From NCBI RefSeq assembly GCF_003885045.1, contig NZ_RHJS01000002.1:5821302-5885301 (forward strand): a stretch of 64,000 nucleotides of DNA. The letters run 5' to 3'. The first letter of the stretch is position 1. Every line of letters starts with the position of its first letter. Both the position numbers and the translations under genes were made by a program. Source of the DNA: Schaedlerella arabinosiphila. GTDB taxonomy: Bacteria; Bacillota; Clostridia; Lachnospirales; Lachnospiraceae. Positions 51,278-60,041 of the stretch are shown piece by piece. The notes under the pieces are model-generated. The model did no database searches. It was not told the origin of the DNA and saw only the letters and a program-made list of their open reading frames with translations.

Positions 51278-51751
51278 ATGGATTATCAAATTCGAGAGAT
51301 CAAAAAAAGCGAATATCCGATTTTATCTGATTTCCTGTATGAGGCGATCTTTATTCCGGAGGGGATGAACCGTCCCCCAAAGTCTATCATAAACCGGCCG
51401 GAGCTGCAGGTATATACTGCAGATTTCGGAAAACCGGATGACTATTGCCTGGTGGCTGAAACAAAAGAAAAGGTCGTGGGAGCGGTATGGGCGCGCATCA
51501 TGGACGACTATGGCCATATAGATGATGCCACGCCCTCGCTTTCGATTTCCCTTTATAAGGAATACAGACATTCAGGAATCGGAACCGCACTGATGGAAGC
51601 CATGCTGCGGCTGCTGAGAGAAAACGGATACAGGCAGGTATCGCTTTCTGTACAAAAAGAAAATTATGCGGTCGGTATGTATAAGAAAGCAGGATTTCAG
51701 GTTGTTCGTGAAAATCAAGATGAATATATTATGGTCTGCCGGCTGCAGTAA
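51278..51751 (+). CDS. GNAT-family N-acetyltransferase
   Basis: 157 residues, a single GNAT domain: VVGAVWARIMDDYGHID, then PSLSISLYKEYRHSGIGTAL with the acetyl-CoA-binding R-H-S-G-I-G loop (about residues 108-113), MLRLLRENGYRQVSLSVQKE and NYAVGMYKKAGFQVV. Resembles RimI/YncA-like amine acetyltransferases; acceptor unknown. ATG at 51278 follows GAGAGGAGCTGTGAGA; the upstream start at 51209 has no site. Followed by the NUDIX and PNPOx-like genes in the same direction. Confidence 0.88.
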   Translation: MDYQIREIKKSEYPILSDFLYEAIFIPEGMNRPPKSIINRPELQVYTADFGKPDDYCLVAETKEKVVGAVWARIMDDYGHIDDATPSLSISLYKEYRHSGIGTALMEAMLRLLRENGYRQVSLSVQKENYAVGMYKKAGFQVVRENQDEYIMVCRLQ

Positions 51752-51943
51752 GGAACTGATCATCAGGCTGAAAAAGTCTGAACAAAAATGCATCGGAACT
51801 ACCGGACGAATCACAGGAAAAACAAAAAACGCATACCGCGAAATTAAATAATAGGAAGGTTAAAAGTCTTCGGAAAGCTCTGGATCTTTTAAACTATTTT
51901 GCGGAGAAGTTTTTGATGGAGGAATAGGAGAAAGGACAAAGCC

Positions 51944-52372
51944 ATGGTGAATTTTTACGACGAAGCAGAGGAACATTTATTAAAATTTGCAGTCATTTTT
52001 GCCGAAACGGAAGGAAAGTATGTCTTCTGCAAACACAAACAGCGGAATACATGGGAAATACCCGGGGGGCACAGGGAGCCGGGAGAAGACATTTTGGACA
52101 CAGCAAAAAGAGAACTGTACGAAGAAACAGGAGCTGTTGATTTTGATATTAAGCCAATCTGTGTGTATTCTGTTGCAGAAGAGGGGCTTTCCGGCAGCAA
52201 AGAAACATTTGGAATGCTGTATTATGCAGAGATTCGGAAATTCGAAAAAGAACTGCATAGTGGAATTGAGAAGATACAAATCACCGATCAGCTGCCGGAC
52301 GAATGGACGTATCCTGAAATACAGCCTGTATTGATAAAGGAAGCAAAGAAGAGAGGATACCGGAAATCCTGA
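51944..52372 (+). CDS. NUDIX hydrolase
   Basis: 142 residues. The NUDIX box is complete: GGHREPGEDILDTAK, then RELYEETGA (consensus GX5EX7REUXEEXGU, about residues 38-60), which binds Mg2+ and cleaves nucleoside diphosphate-linked substrates. The sequence before it, YVFCKHKQRNTWEIPGG, is typical of MutT/8-oxo-dGTP-type members; substrate not decided. ATG preceded by GAAAGGACAAAGCC. Confidence 0.9.
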   Translation: MVNFYDEAEEHLLKFAVIFAETEGKYVFCKHKQRNTWEIPGGHREPGEDILDTAKRELYEETGAVDFDIKPICVYSVAEEGLSGSKETFGMLYYAEIRKFEKELHSGIEKIQITDQLPDEWTYPEIQPVLIKEAKKRGYRKS

Positions 52373-52486
52373 CAGAACATCTGCATACCAGCGGGATATT
52401 TTGAAACAAGCGGAACAGAAAGAAGGCAAAGGCGGAACATTTTTAAAAAATATATTCCAACGACAACGCCGCAAGGAGGAATTTTG

Positions 52487-52915
52487 GTGAAAACAAAAAA
52501 TGAGATGAGAGAATTTATCCAAAAACAAAAAGTTGCGTTTATCGCTTCCATAGATGAGGACGGCTTTCCCAACATGAAGGCGATGTTTATGCCGCGCAAA
52601 ATAGAGGGGGACTGCTTTTATTTTACAACCAATACATCTTCGATGCGTTCACAGCAGTTTATGAAAAATCCGAAGGCAAGCATTTATTTTTACAATAAAG
52701 GGCGGTTCAAGTATGAAGGACTGATGCTGACAGGAACCGTGGAATTATTGCAGGATGAGAACATAAAGAAAGAAATCTGGCAGGTCGGAGATGTCATGTA
52801 CTACAGGCAGGGCGTCGCGGACCCGGACTATTGCGTATTAAAATTCACAGCAGTCAGGGGCAGGCACTATTGTAATTTGAAAACAGAAAGCTTTATGGTG
52901 GAGGAGCTGCGGTAG
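52487..52915 (+). CDS. Pyridoxamine 5'-phosphate oxidase-like flavoprotein
   Basis: 142 residues with the split-barrel FMN-binding fold: KVAFIASIDEDGFPNMKAMF, then FYFTTNTSSMRSQQFMKNPK, ASIYFYNKGRFKYEGLMLTG. General-stress-protein-26-like members reduce or oxidise small molecules with FMN or F420; the substrate is unknown. GTG start at 52487 seven bases after a perfect AAGGAGG; the TTG before it is too close. Converges with the BlaR1-like gene; a GCCGCCTT/AAAGGCGGC hairpin (52939-52958) lies between or on that gene's end. Confidence 0.85.
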   Translation: MKTKNEMREFIQKQKVAFIASIDEDGFPNMKAMFMPRKIEGDCFYFTTNTSSMRSQQFMKNPKASIYFYNKGRFKYEGLMLTGTVELLQDENIKKEIWQVGDVMYYRQGVADPDYCVLKFTAVRGRHYCNLKTESFMVEELR

Positions 52916-52944
52916 GAAAATCAGACATTGGGGGGCATGCCGCC

Positions 52945-54207
52945 TTACGAAAGGCGGCTCCTGGTGAAGCTGACACGCCCCCTTGCATGTTCTCCGGTCA
53001 CCTCTACCGTATAGATTCCGCTTTGCGCAATCTCAAGATCAAATGTCTCGGAAAAGAGAAGCTCTTGGTTATCATAAATGACCGCATCCCCATATCGGAT
53101 TTTCACTGCCATGCGTCCGTCATCCAGGATGATTGCGGCGTTTAATACGTCCCCGGCTTCCAGGGTCAGATTCTGCGAATCCGTTGCGTTAAATTTCCGA
53201 AAAACCATCACAAATTCACTGTCATTCCCGTTTCTGCTTCCGGTAAATTCGGAGACGGGCGGGTCGGTCAGGAAACAGAGGGCCAGAAGGAAACAGAGGA
53301 CCGTCGCCGCCGCAGTCACGCCGGGGCCCGGTTTTTTATAGTTCAATATGGTTTTTACCCGTTCTTTTACATCAATTTCACCGAAAGCAAGCGGACAGGA
53401 CAGCACTGTTTTACGCTGCATACCGCAGGAAACAAGCGCATGGGCGTAGGCTTTTTTCTCAGCCCCATCAAAATCACGCACCACCTTTTCGTCACAGGCC
53501 AGCTCCAGATCGCGGCAAAACAGAACATACGCCGCCCACACCAGCGGATGAAACCAATACACTGTCAGGAGGAGATAACCCAGCCACTTCCACCAGTGGT
53601 CTTTTCTCTGCAAATGCGCCTGCTCATGGGCGGTCACGTAGGCTAACTCGTCAGCGCCAATCCCGGAGGGCAGGAAGATCCGGGGCTTCAGAAGGCCGAG
53701 GATAAAGGGCGAACTCACCGCGTCGCAGAGCCAGAGGTTTTTCGAAGGGGAAAATTCCTCAAAAGGAACCGCCTCCCGAACCTTGATGCGAAGCCGCAGA
53801 TACCGGAATATGCCATAGCACAGCAATAGGACAGCTCCGACAGCCCATAGGATTCCGGCGGCAAATATCCAGACATGCAGGGGATTGACGCTGGCTCCGG
53901 GGGCCTGGGAGAGGGTGCGGCTGATGATCGGATTTAAAGTCCGGTTGATCAGCAAAATCCCGGTGTTGACCGTAGGACGCCGGGCATATTGAACTGTATG
54001 CGCGTTCAGGATTTCCGCGCTGGGGATCAGGCTGAACGGCGCGCGCAGAGAAAGGGGGCAGACCAGCCGGAGGGCGGCAATTCCCCAGAGCACGCAGCAG
54101 ACCCTCTTGGGCGCTTTTTTCAGTAGAATACGCAGAGGAAGGATTGCCAGGATCAGCCAGCCGGCCGCAAGGCCCATATTCAGAAGCTTCAAAAAAATCA
54201 TATCCAT
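52945..54207 (-). CDS. M56 (BlaR1-like) membrane metallopeptidase with a non-penicillin sensor tail
   Basis: 420 residues. N-terminal helices (about 5-25, 37-55, 112-135) embed an M56 protease with HEQAH (His194-His198, zinc site) in YVTAHEQAHLQRKDHWWKW and CDEKVVRDF further on. A last helix (about 300-316, AAATVLCFLLALCFL) leads to only about 100 extracytoplasmic residues that look like a small beta-sandwich, not the roughly 250-residue penicillin-binding sensor of true BlaR1. It should cleave the BlaI-like repressor encoded upstream when its tail senses a signal; the signal is unknown. Same operon as BlaI, 109 bases apart. Confidence 0.85.
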   Translation of the reverse strand: MDMIFLKLLNMGLAAGWLILAILPLRILLKKAPKRVCCVLWGIAALRLVCPLSLRAPFSLIPSAEILNAHTVQYARRPTVNTGILLINRTLNPIISRTLSQAPGASVNPLHVWIFAAGILWAVGAVLLLCYGIFRYLRLRIKVREAVPFEEFSPSKNLWLCDAVSSPFILGLLKPRIFLPSGIGADELAYVTAHEQAHLQRKDHWWKWLGYLLLTVYWFHPLVWAAYVLFCRDLELACDEKVVRDFDGAEKKAYAHALVSCGMQRKTVLSCPLAFGEIDVKERVKTILNYKKPGPGVTAAATVLCFLLALCFLTDPPVSEFTGSRNGNDSEFVMVFRKFNATDSQNLTLEAGDVLNAAIILDDGRMAVKIRYGDAVIYDNQELLFSETFDLEIAQSGIYTVEVTGEHARGRVSFTRSRLS

Positions 54208-54316
54208 TGTCAGACCTCCCGGTATATCACCAAACTAAGAAGCAGATGGGGCGATCTCCGCATCTTTTCTTCAAAAACATTCCTTTGTTCTCACATTATA
54301 ACCGGTCTGTTCCCGT

Positions 54317-54682
54317 TTACCGGGGATCAGCGGCGCGGTCGATCATCGCCCGGATTTCTGCCGCTTCCTCCTGCGATAAAGGGGCATTTTTTGTAAAGGC
54401 GGCGATAAATGCAGGAAGAGAACCGTCAAAAGTATCTTCCACAAATCTTCTGCTCTGCAGGGAATAAAACTCCTGCCGTGAGATCAGAGAGGTAACGGTT
54501 CCGCCGTCATTGCGGAACAGCCCCTTGTCGCAGAGACGCCGCAGTACATTGTGCGCAGTCGTGCGCTTCCAGTGAAATTCTGCTGCAGTAAGCTTCACCA
54601 GCTCCGAGGATGTGACCGGCTCGCGCTCCCAGATCATATCCGCATAGCGGGCTTCGATTATACCCAATTGAATATCAGCCAT
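54317..54682 (-). CDS. BlaI/MecI/CopY-family repressor
   Basis: 121-residue winged-helix repressor: ADIQLGIIEARYADMIWERE, SSELVKLTAAEFHWKRTTAH and VLRRLCDKGLFRNDGGTVTS, then a dimerisation helix set. The family is inactivated by an M56 protease such as the downstream BlaR1-like protein. ATG 54682 follows AGGATTGACA. Two dyads upstream (54714-54760) are the expected operators, so the pair is autoregulated. No beta-lactamase gene is adjacent. Confidence 0.9.
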   Translation of the reverse strand: MADIQLGIIEARYADMIWEREPVTSSELVKLTAAEFHWKRTTAHNVLRRLCDKGLFRNDGGTVTSLISRQEFYSLQSRRFVEDTFDGSLPAFIAAFTKNAPLSQEEAAEIRAMIDRAADPR

Positions 54683-54713
54683 TGTCAATCCTGCCTTTTT
54701 TCTGTTTTTTGCA

Positions 54714-54760
54714 GAGACTATTCTTTGTAGTCTCTATCTACAGACTACAACATGTGGTCT
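54714..54760 (-). promoter_or_regulatory. Two BlaI-type operators upstream of the repressor gene
   Basis: GAGACTA-TTCTTTG-TAGTCTC (54714-54734) is a perfect 7-base dyad; AGACTACA-ACA-TGTGGTCT (54742-54760) is a second with one mismatch. Both carry the ACTACA/TGTAGT half-site recognised by BlaI/MecI repressors. Confidence 0.75.
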
Positions 54761-54800
54761 TGTTTGTCAAGAAAAAAATAAGAGACAAACATTCGTAACA

Positions 54801-55357
54801 TTACCGCAATGACAAAACCGATTCCGCATATTCCACCAGCGGACGGATGCTTTCCCGGTTCGTAAAATCCAGGCATTGCCCATAGGTTTCCAGGATCAGC
54901 CGATCCTCTTCGCTGCGGCTGTGTTCCTCTTTTTTTAGGAGCATTTTGCGGAGCATGGACATCATGGAACGATGCACAACATTCAGCCGGGCATAATCAA
55001 TTCCGCCCTGCAGGTGAAACAGCCGGATCTGTTCCGGGATTTTGCCGGAAAATGCTTTCTCAAGGGATTTGCGGATATTGGAAATGTTGTTGGGGTTGTC
55101 CGGGGCCGCAAGGCCGCAGGTGAATAAAAGGATCTCTTTTCCCGGCAAACGCTTTAAGCTTCGGCAGATAAAACGGATGCCGTTGATCCCGCCTGCGTAA
55201 AGGCCGCCTCCGAAAATTACGGCTTCATATTGTGAAAAATCATGGGGGCAAAAGGCTTTTTGTTCAAACACAGGGCAGGACAGCGCCTCCACGATCCACT
55301 CGGCATAACGCTGGTATAACCATATTTCGATTCATAGATCACAACGATCCGATTCAT
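54801..55357 (-). pseudogene. Flavodoxin-domain protein interrupted by a one-base frameshift
   Basis: From ATG 55357 (GAGGAGAATTTTT upstream) the frame reads MNRIVVIYESKYGYT, the FMN-phosphate loop of flavodoxins, then goes out of frame. Adding one C at about 55311 restores AEWIVEALSCPVFEQKAF, then SQYEAVIFGGGLYAGGINGI and a flavodoxin-like remainder to 54801. The protein would be about 186 residues, related to HemG-type flavodoxin-domain oxidoreductases. Either a real inactivation or a base-calling error; the rest shows no decay. Confidence 0.8.
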
Positions 55358-55446
55358 AAAAATTCTCCTCCAAAGAACCAAATCCGGGCTGCCGTTGCGG
55401 TTCACACTCCGGCCGGATACACACAGTAACGCTGTTTCCAATAATC

Positions 55447-55496
55447 GTTAGTGTTCACACGGTGTCGTGCACCCTGCTGCACGGCGTCCGGCCAAT
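55447..55496. repeat. Structured dispersed repeat, left-half copy (element D)
   Basis: GTTAGTGTTCACACGG, then the GTCGTGCA-CCCTGC-TGCACGGC hairpin and GTCCGGCCAAT. Two differences in 50 bases from element B at 37253. Just upstream, GTTGCGGTTCACACTCC and CACACAGTAACGCTG (55394-55435) may be a worn right-half copy. A promoter follows at 55521. Confidence 0.8.
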
Positions 55497-55520
55497 CGGC
55501 GCTCAGAAAAAATGTCGCGC

Positions 55521-55549
55521 TTGTGACGGTTACTTTTTTATAGTATACT
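55521..55549 (+). promoter_or_regulatory. Promoter of the methyltransferase-MATE genes
   Basis: TTGTGA and TATACT separated by 17 bases, 86 bases before the methyltransferase start and 25 bases after repeat element D. Confidence 0.55.
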
Positions 55550-55634
55550 GTTAGACAGGAAAAAGCAAGACAGCGATGAAAGTGCTGCAAAAAGCCAAAA
55601 CTATGCCGGAAAAAATGGAAGGATTTTGAAATAG

Positions 55635-56432
55635 ATGGAAATCAAAAACAAAGCAATCGACGGCGGCCGCCCCTTCGACTGGGGAAAGGCTTCTGCGGAT
55701 TATGCAAAATACCGGGACATCTACCCGCCCATATTCTACCGAAAGATCGCGGATCGAAAACTGTGCGTTTCAGGCCAGACAGTGCTGGACTTAGGCACCG
55801 GTACAGGCGTTCTTCCGCGAAATATGTACTGTTTCGGAGCGCGCTGGTACGGCGCCGACATTTCCGAAAACCAGATTGCCCAGGCAGACATGCTTTCCCG
55901 CCGGATGAATATGAAAATCCAATACCAGACGGCAGCGGCGGAGGACGTTGATTTTCCGGATCAGACCTTTGACGTGATCACGGCCTGCCAGTGCTTCTGG
56001 TATTTTGACCATGAAAAGGTCGTCCCCAGGCTGTCGGCGATGCTGAAGAAAAACGGGCGTCTCCTGCTTCTCTATATGGCGTGGCTGCCTTTTGAGGATC
56101 AAATCGCAGGCGCAAGCGAACGGCTGGTATTAAAATACAACCCCCACTGGAGCGGCGCAGGTGAGACAAAAAAGCCGATTCAGGTGCCGGACTGCGTATA
56201 TGAACGATTTGAGCCGGTGTACCACGAGGAATACGAGCTGGAAGTGCCCTTTACGAGAGAAACATGGAACGGAAGGATGAAAGCCTGCCGGGGCATCGGG
56301 GCCTCCCTGCGCCCGGAAGAGATTGAGGCATGGGAAAGGGAGCACCGGGAGCTTTTGCTGGAAACCGCGCCGGAGGAATTTACGGTCAGGCATTACGCGG
56401 CCATGCTGGAATTACAGAACCGCGGGCGGTAA
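55635..56432 (+). CDS. Class I SAM-dependent methyltransferase
   Basis: 265 residues. SAM-binding motif I is VLDLGTGTGVLPRNM (about residues 48-62), followed by YGADISENQIAQADML (motif post-I), and DQTFDVITACQCFWYF (motif IV region). UbiE/MenG-like Methyltransf_11/25 type, methylating an unknown small molecule. Start is an ATG with GGAAGGATTTTGAAATAG upstream. The MATE pump gene follows 42 bases later, so the two may be co-transcribed. Confidence 0.88.
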   Translation: MEIKNKAIDGGRPFDWGKASADYAKYRDIYPPIFYRKIADRKLCVSGQTVLDLGTGTGVLPRNMYCFGARWYGADISENQIAQADMLSRRMNMKIQYQTAAAEDVDFPDQTFDVITACQCFWYFDHEKVVPRLSAMLKKNGRLLLLYMAWLPFEDQIAGASERLVLKYNPHWSGAGETKKPIQVPDCVYERFEPVYHEEYELEVPFTRETWNGRMKACRGIGASLRPEEIEAWEREHRELLLETAPEEFTVRHYAAMLELQNRGR

Positions 56433-56474
56433 GGAGACCGTTTTACAAAAGATATTATAGTAGGAGATTTATGT

Positions 56475-57830
56475 ATGGAACAGACATTTATGAAGGAAAA
56501 AAAGATACTTCCGCTTGTGTTGTCGATGTCCCTGCCCATGGTCATTTCTATGGCAGTGAACTCGCTCTACAACATTGTGGACAGCTATTTTGTGGCAAAG
56601 CTGAACGAAGAAGCCATGACAGCTTTGTCCCTGGTTTACCCGGTGCAGAATATGATCAACGCCATTGCCATCGGATTTGCCATCGGGATCAACGCGGCCG
56701 TGGCTTATTATCTGGGCGCTGGAGACCAGGAACAGGCGGACAAGGCGGCCACCCAGGGGATGCTCCTGAACATAGTTCACGGAGCGGTGCTGATGGTCAT
56801 TTCCATTGCCGTCATGCCTGCGTTTCTGCGGATGTTTTCCAAGGACGAAACGGTCATTCGGATGGCGCTGGAATATTCCAACAGGGCGTTTCTATTCGCT
56901 GTGGTTATCGCAATGACCCTGGTCTATGAAAAAGTATTTCAGGCCGTGGGAAAGATGAAGGTGTCCATGTTCAGCATGATGTGCGGATTTGTGGCAAATA
57001 TCATTCTGGACCCGTTGATGATCTTCGGAATCGGATTTTTCCCGGCCATGGGGATTGCCGGGGCCGCTTACGCTACCGGAATCGGCCAGGTACTCACGCT
57101 GGTGGTTTATCTGATCTTCTGCAGGATCGACCCGCTTCCTCTGAACATGACGAGGAAATATGTCCGGCTGGATCGAAATGTAGCTGCCAGGCTGTATTCG
57201 GTGGGACTTTCCGCCACGCTGAGCCTGGCGCTGCCGTCCCTTCTGATCTCCGTTCTGAACGGGATTCTGGCAGGATTTTCAGAAAAATACGTCCTCGTGC
57301 TGGGCGTCTACTATAAGCTGCAGACCTTCATTTACCTGACGGCAAACGGAATCATACAGGGAATCCGCCCGCTGATGGGATACAATTTCGGCGCCGGGGA
57401 AAAAGAGCGCGTGAAGCAGATCTTCCGGACTACCCTGGTGCTCACCATGGGCGTAATGGTGGTGGGGATGATCTTGTCGTGGCTGATTCCGGAAAAGCTG
57501 ATCGGCCTGTTTACCACCAGCCCGCAGACCGTCCAAAGCGGTGTGACGGCGCTTCACATCATCAGCCTCGGCTTCGTGGTATCCGCAGTCTCCGTGACCT
57601 GCTCCGGGGCGCTGGAAGGGCTGGGAAAGGGGCAGCCGTCCCTGTATATCTCGTTGTTCCGGTATGTCTTTGTGATCATGCCCGCGGCCTTTTTGCTCAG
57701 CCGGGTAATGGGGGTAAACGGGGTCTGGACTGCGTTCTGCGTGACCGAATTTGTGACGGCAGGGGCGGCGTATCTGATCTACAGGAAGTATGGGGTGAAT
57801 GGCAGCCGGTCACATGAGCATTATAATTAA
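56475..57830 (+). CDS. MATE-family multidrug efflux transporter
   Basis: 451 residues, twelve helices in two homologous halves. The family opening LVLSMSLPMVISMAVNSLYN, then IVDSYFVAKLNEEAMTALSL is clear, as is the second-half VGLSATLSLALPSLLISVLN. Exports organic cations or drugs in exchange for Na+ or H+. Start preceded by TAGGAGATTTATGT. Substrate unknown. It ends 42 bases before the Septu operon. Confidence 0.92.
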   Translation: MEQTFMKEKKILPLVLSMSLPMVISMAVNSLYNIVDSYFVAKLNEEAMTALSLVYPVQNMINAIAIGFAIGINAAVAYYLGAGDQEQADKAATQGMLLNIVHGAVLMVISIAVMPAFLRMFSKDETVIRMALEYSNRAFLFAVVIAMTLVYEKVFQAVGKMKVSMFSMMCGFVANIILDPLMIFGIGFFPAMGIAGAAYATGIGQVLTLVVYLIFCRIDPLPLNMTRKYVRLDRNVAARLYSVGLSATLSLALPSLLISVLNGILAGFSEKYVLVLGVYYKLQTFIYLTANGIIQGIRPLMGYNFGAGEKERVKQIFRTTLVLTMGVMVVGMILSWLIPEKLIGLFTTSPQTVQSGVTALHIISLGFVVSAVSVTCSGALEGLGKGQPSLYISLFRYVFVIMPAAFLLSRVMGVNGVWTAFCVTEFVTAGAAYLIYRKYGVNGSRSHEHYN

Positions 57831-57872
57831 TGGATTTTTAATCAAGGATTTGTTAATACGGTGAGGTGGAAT

Positions 57873-59165
57873 ATGAAACTCAAATCGATTACATTACAAA
57901 ATTTCAGGGGCATAGAGAAGCTGACCATTTTTCTGGATGGAAAAACAACGGTTTTTTTTGGCATAAATGGTGTAGGCAAATCTACGATTCTTCGGGCTGT
58001 TGACTTGCTATATGCAAATATTATTGCAAAACTTATAGGGGCTGGTAAAAGAAGGACGGCAGAACTGAATTGTGAAGATATTAGTTATGGTAAATCAAAG
58101 GCAGGTATCAATGCAGTATTTTCCTTTGAAGATGGAACGGAAATGAAATATAGTCGTTCTATTGACAGGGCAGCAGGAAAAAAACACGATATAACGGAAT
58201 TGAAATTATTAGTAGAAAAATTTGAAGATTCCTATCTTGTAAAAGGGCATGACGATGGTAATGGAAATTGGATAGAGCAAGTTGATAATAAAAATATGCC
58301 TGTTTTTGTCAATTACGGTGTGAATAGAATTGTGTTGGATGTTCCTCTGCAGGCGTCTAAAGAACAGTTTGCAAAATTAGATGCGTTTGATAAGGCAATG
58401 GAAAGTACAATAGATTTTCGAAATTTGTTTCAATGGTTTAGAAATCAGGAAGATATAGAAAATCAGGCAAAAGTACGGGAAAATGCAGAGTATGAAGACA
58501 AAAGCTTATCCGCTGTAAAGCGGGCAATGCTGGCAATGTTGGATGGATTTGAGGATATTCATATCGATAGAAATCCATTAGCAATGAAAGTGAGAAAAGA
58601 AAGTAAGTATTTGACAATAAATCAGTTATCTGATGGAGAAAAATGCACGATTGCGCTATTTGGTGATTTGGCACGCAGAATGGCATTGGCAAATCAGGGA
58701 AGGGAGAACCCATTAGAGGGAACAGGAGTTGTATTGATTGATGAATTGGATTTGCATATGCATACTTCATGGCAGCGTAAGGTGCTGAGTGTATTAAAGA
58801 ATACATTTCCGAATATACAATTTATAATTACCACACATTCCCCGCAGATTCTGGGCGAAGGAGATGATACATTTAATTTGATGTATATGTTTAAGGATGA
58901 AAAGAAGATATCTCTGAGATCATATAAATCATTTATAGGTTGGGATACAAATGTAATTTTAGAAGAAGTGATGAATACGGCTTCCGTAAATCAGGATATA
59001 AAAAGAATGATTAACAAAATGTATGCACTTATTGAAGAAAAGGAATTTGATAAAGCGGAAGAACTGGCCGATATATTAGATGACAAATCAAATGGGTATG
59101 CTGAAGGAGTTGCAAAAGCAAGAGTTCTGATTTCCAGGGGGCGTAGATATGAAAAGAATAAATAA
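57873..59165 (+). CDS. ptuA: Septu defence ATPase PtuA
   Basis: 430-residue SMC/ABC-like ATPase of the AAA_15/21 type. Walker A FFGINGVGKSTIL (Lys36), ABC-like signature NQLSDGEKCTIALF (Ser253), Walker B VLIDELDLHMH (Asp290, Glu291) and the H-loop TTHSPQIL. A coiled C-terminal part follows. The HNH gene overlaps by 17 bases, the exact PtuA-PtuB layout of the Septu anti-phage system (also found beside Ec78-type retrons, but no reverse transcriptase is present here). PtuA is thought to form a complex that controls the nuclease. ATG with GTGAGGTGGAAT. GC is lower than in the upstream MATE gene. Confidence 0.9.
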   Translation: MKLKSITLQNFRGIEKLTIFLDGKTTVFFGINGVGKSTILRAVDLLYANIIAKLIGAGKRRTAELNCEDISYGKSKAGINAVFSFEDGTEMKYSRSIDRAAGKKHDITELKLLVEKFEDSYLVKGHDDGNGNWIEQVDNKNMPVFVNYGVNRIVLDVPLQASKEQFAKLDAFDKAMESTIDFRNLFQWFRNQEDIENQAKVRENAEYEDKSLSAVKRAMLAMLDGFEDIHIDRNPLAMKVRKESKYLTINQLSDGEKCTIALFGDLARRMALANQGRENPLEGTGVVLIDELDLHMHTSWQRKVLSVLKNTFPNIQFIITTHSPQILGEGDDTFNLMYMFKDEKKISLRSYKSFIGWDTNVILEEVMNTASVNQDIKRMINKMYALIEEKEFDKAEELADILDDKSNGYAEGVAKARVLISRGRRYEKNK

Positions 59166-59817
59166 ACAAGAGTCTCCGCAATGGTTTGAAGACTGGAAGA
59201 GAAATTTTAAAACAGAGAATAATAGAAATGCCCATTATAAAAATGATTTTTCTGCTGATGATGCAGATGGAATAAATAGAAGACGGAGATTGAGAGAAAG
59301 TCTTGTAAATGAACAGGGGAAAATATGTTGCTATTGTATGAGAAGAATATCCACAGATTCTTCTCATATTGAACATTTTTTACCTAAGGATTTTTTTGCA
59401 GATCAAGATTTATCTTACGAAAATCTGCTCGCTTCCTGCAATGGGGAAGGAACCATGACAGCAAAAGATGAGCATTGTGGACATAGAAAAGATAATTGGT
59501 GGAGAGAGGACATGATTTCCCCTACAGATATAGAAGTAGAAAAAATATTCGAATATCTTCCGAATGGGAAAATGAATAGTGTTAGAGGAAGGGCAACATC
59601 CAATATTGCACAGGAGATGATACACAATTTAGGATTAGATAGTTTTCATCTTGAAAGAGATAGACGTCAGGCCATAGAAGCATCGGAGGTATTTGATGAT
59701 GTAGAATATTCAGAGGAAGAAATAAGAAGTTTTATAGAATATTACTCCAATAAAGATAATGGGGTTTATGTACCGTATTGTAAAGCTATTATTGATTGCC
59801 TGGAAGAAATGTTATGA
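59149..59817 (+). CDS. ptuB: Septu defence HNH nuclease PtuB
   Basis: 222-residue HNH endonuclease: ICCYCMRRISTDSSHIEHFL with Cys60/Cys63 and the catalytic His73-x-x-His76, then LSYENLLASCNGEG and HCGHRKDNWW providing the Asn and second metal ligands. It is the effector of Septu and degrades nucleic acid upon phage infection. The ATG overlaps ptuA by 17 bases. No retron RNA or reverse transcriptase was found. Low GC like its partner. Confidence 0.9.
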   Translation: MKRINKQESPQWFEDWKRNFKTENNRNAHYKNDFSADDADGINRRRRLRESLVNEQGKICCYCMRRISTDSSHIEHFLPKDFFADQDLSYENLLASCNGEGTMTAKDEHCGHRKDNWWREDMISPTDIEVEKIFEYLPNGKMNSVRGRATSNIAQEMIHNLGLDSFHLERDRRQAIEASEVFDDVEYSEEEIRSFIEYYSNKDNGVYVPYCKAIIDCLEEML

Positions 59818-60041
59818 GTTTGCTCCATTCAGGTCAGAACTTGACCAGATGTGACCCGCAGGGGGCAGCAGTCACGGACGAAATGCCGAACGCCGACACG
59901 CTGGAAGCGTGTTATAATAAATTGCGTTAAAGCGCAGGCAGTTTCTCAATTTCCTTACGAAAATCGGTGACAGCATGTACTGAAAAAAACAGGATACCAT
60001 TTGGGTACACTAGCTGAAATATACGGAAGAGGGTCAATATT

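Noticed and set aside
55394..55435. Possible fifth copy of the GTTACTGTTCACAC repeat (right half)
   Set aside because: Only the ends resemble the family (GTTGCGGTTCACAC, CAGTAAC); too many differences inside to list as a copy.
59820..60041. Possible small RNA or promoter between Septu and the DUF262 gene
   Set aside because: A CACGC/GCGTG stem and TATAAT at 59913 exist, but no matching -35 box or convincing structure.
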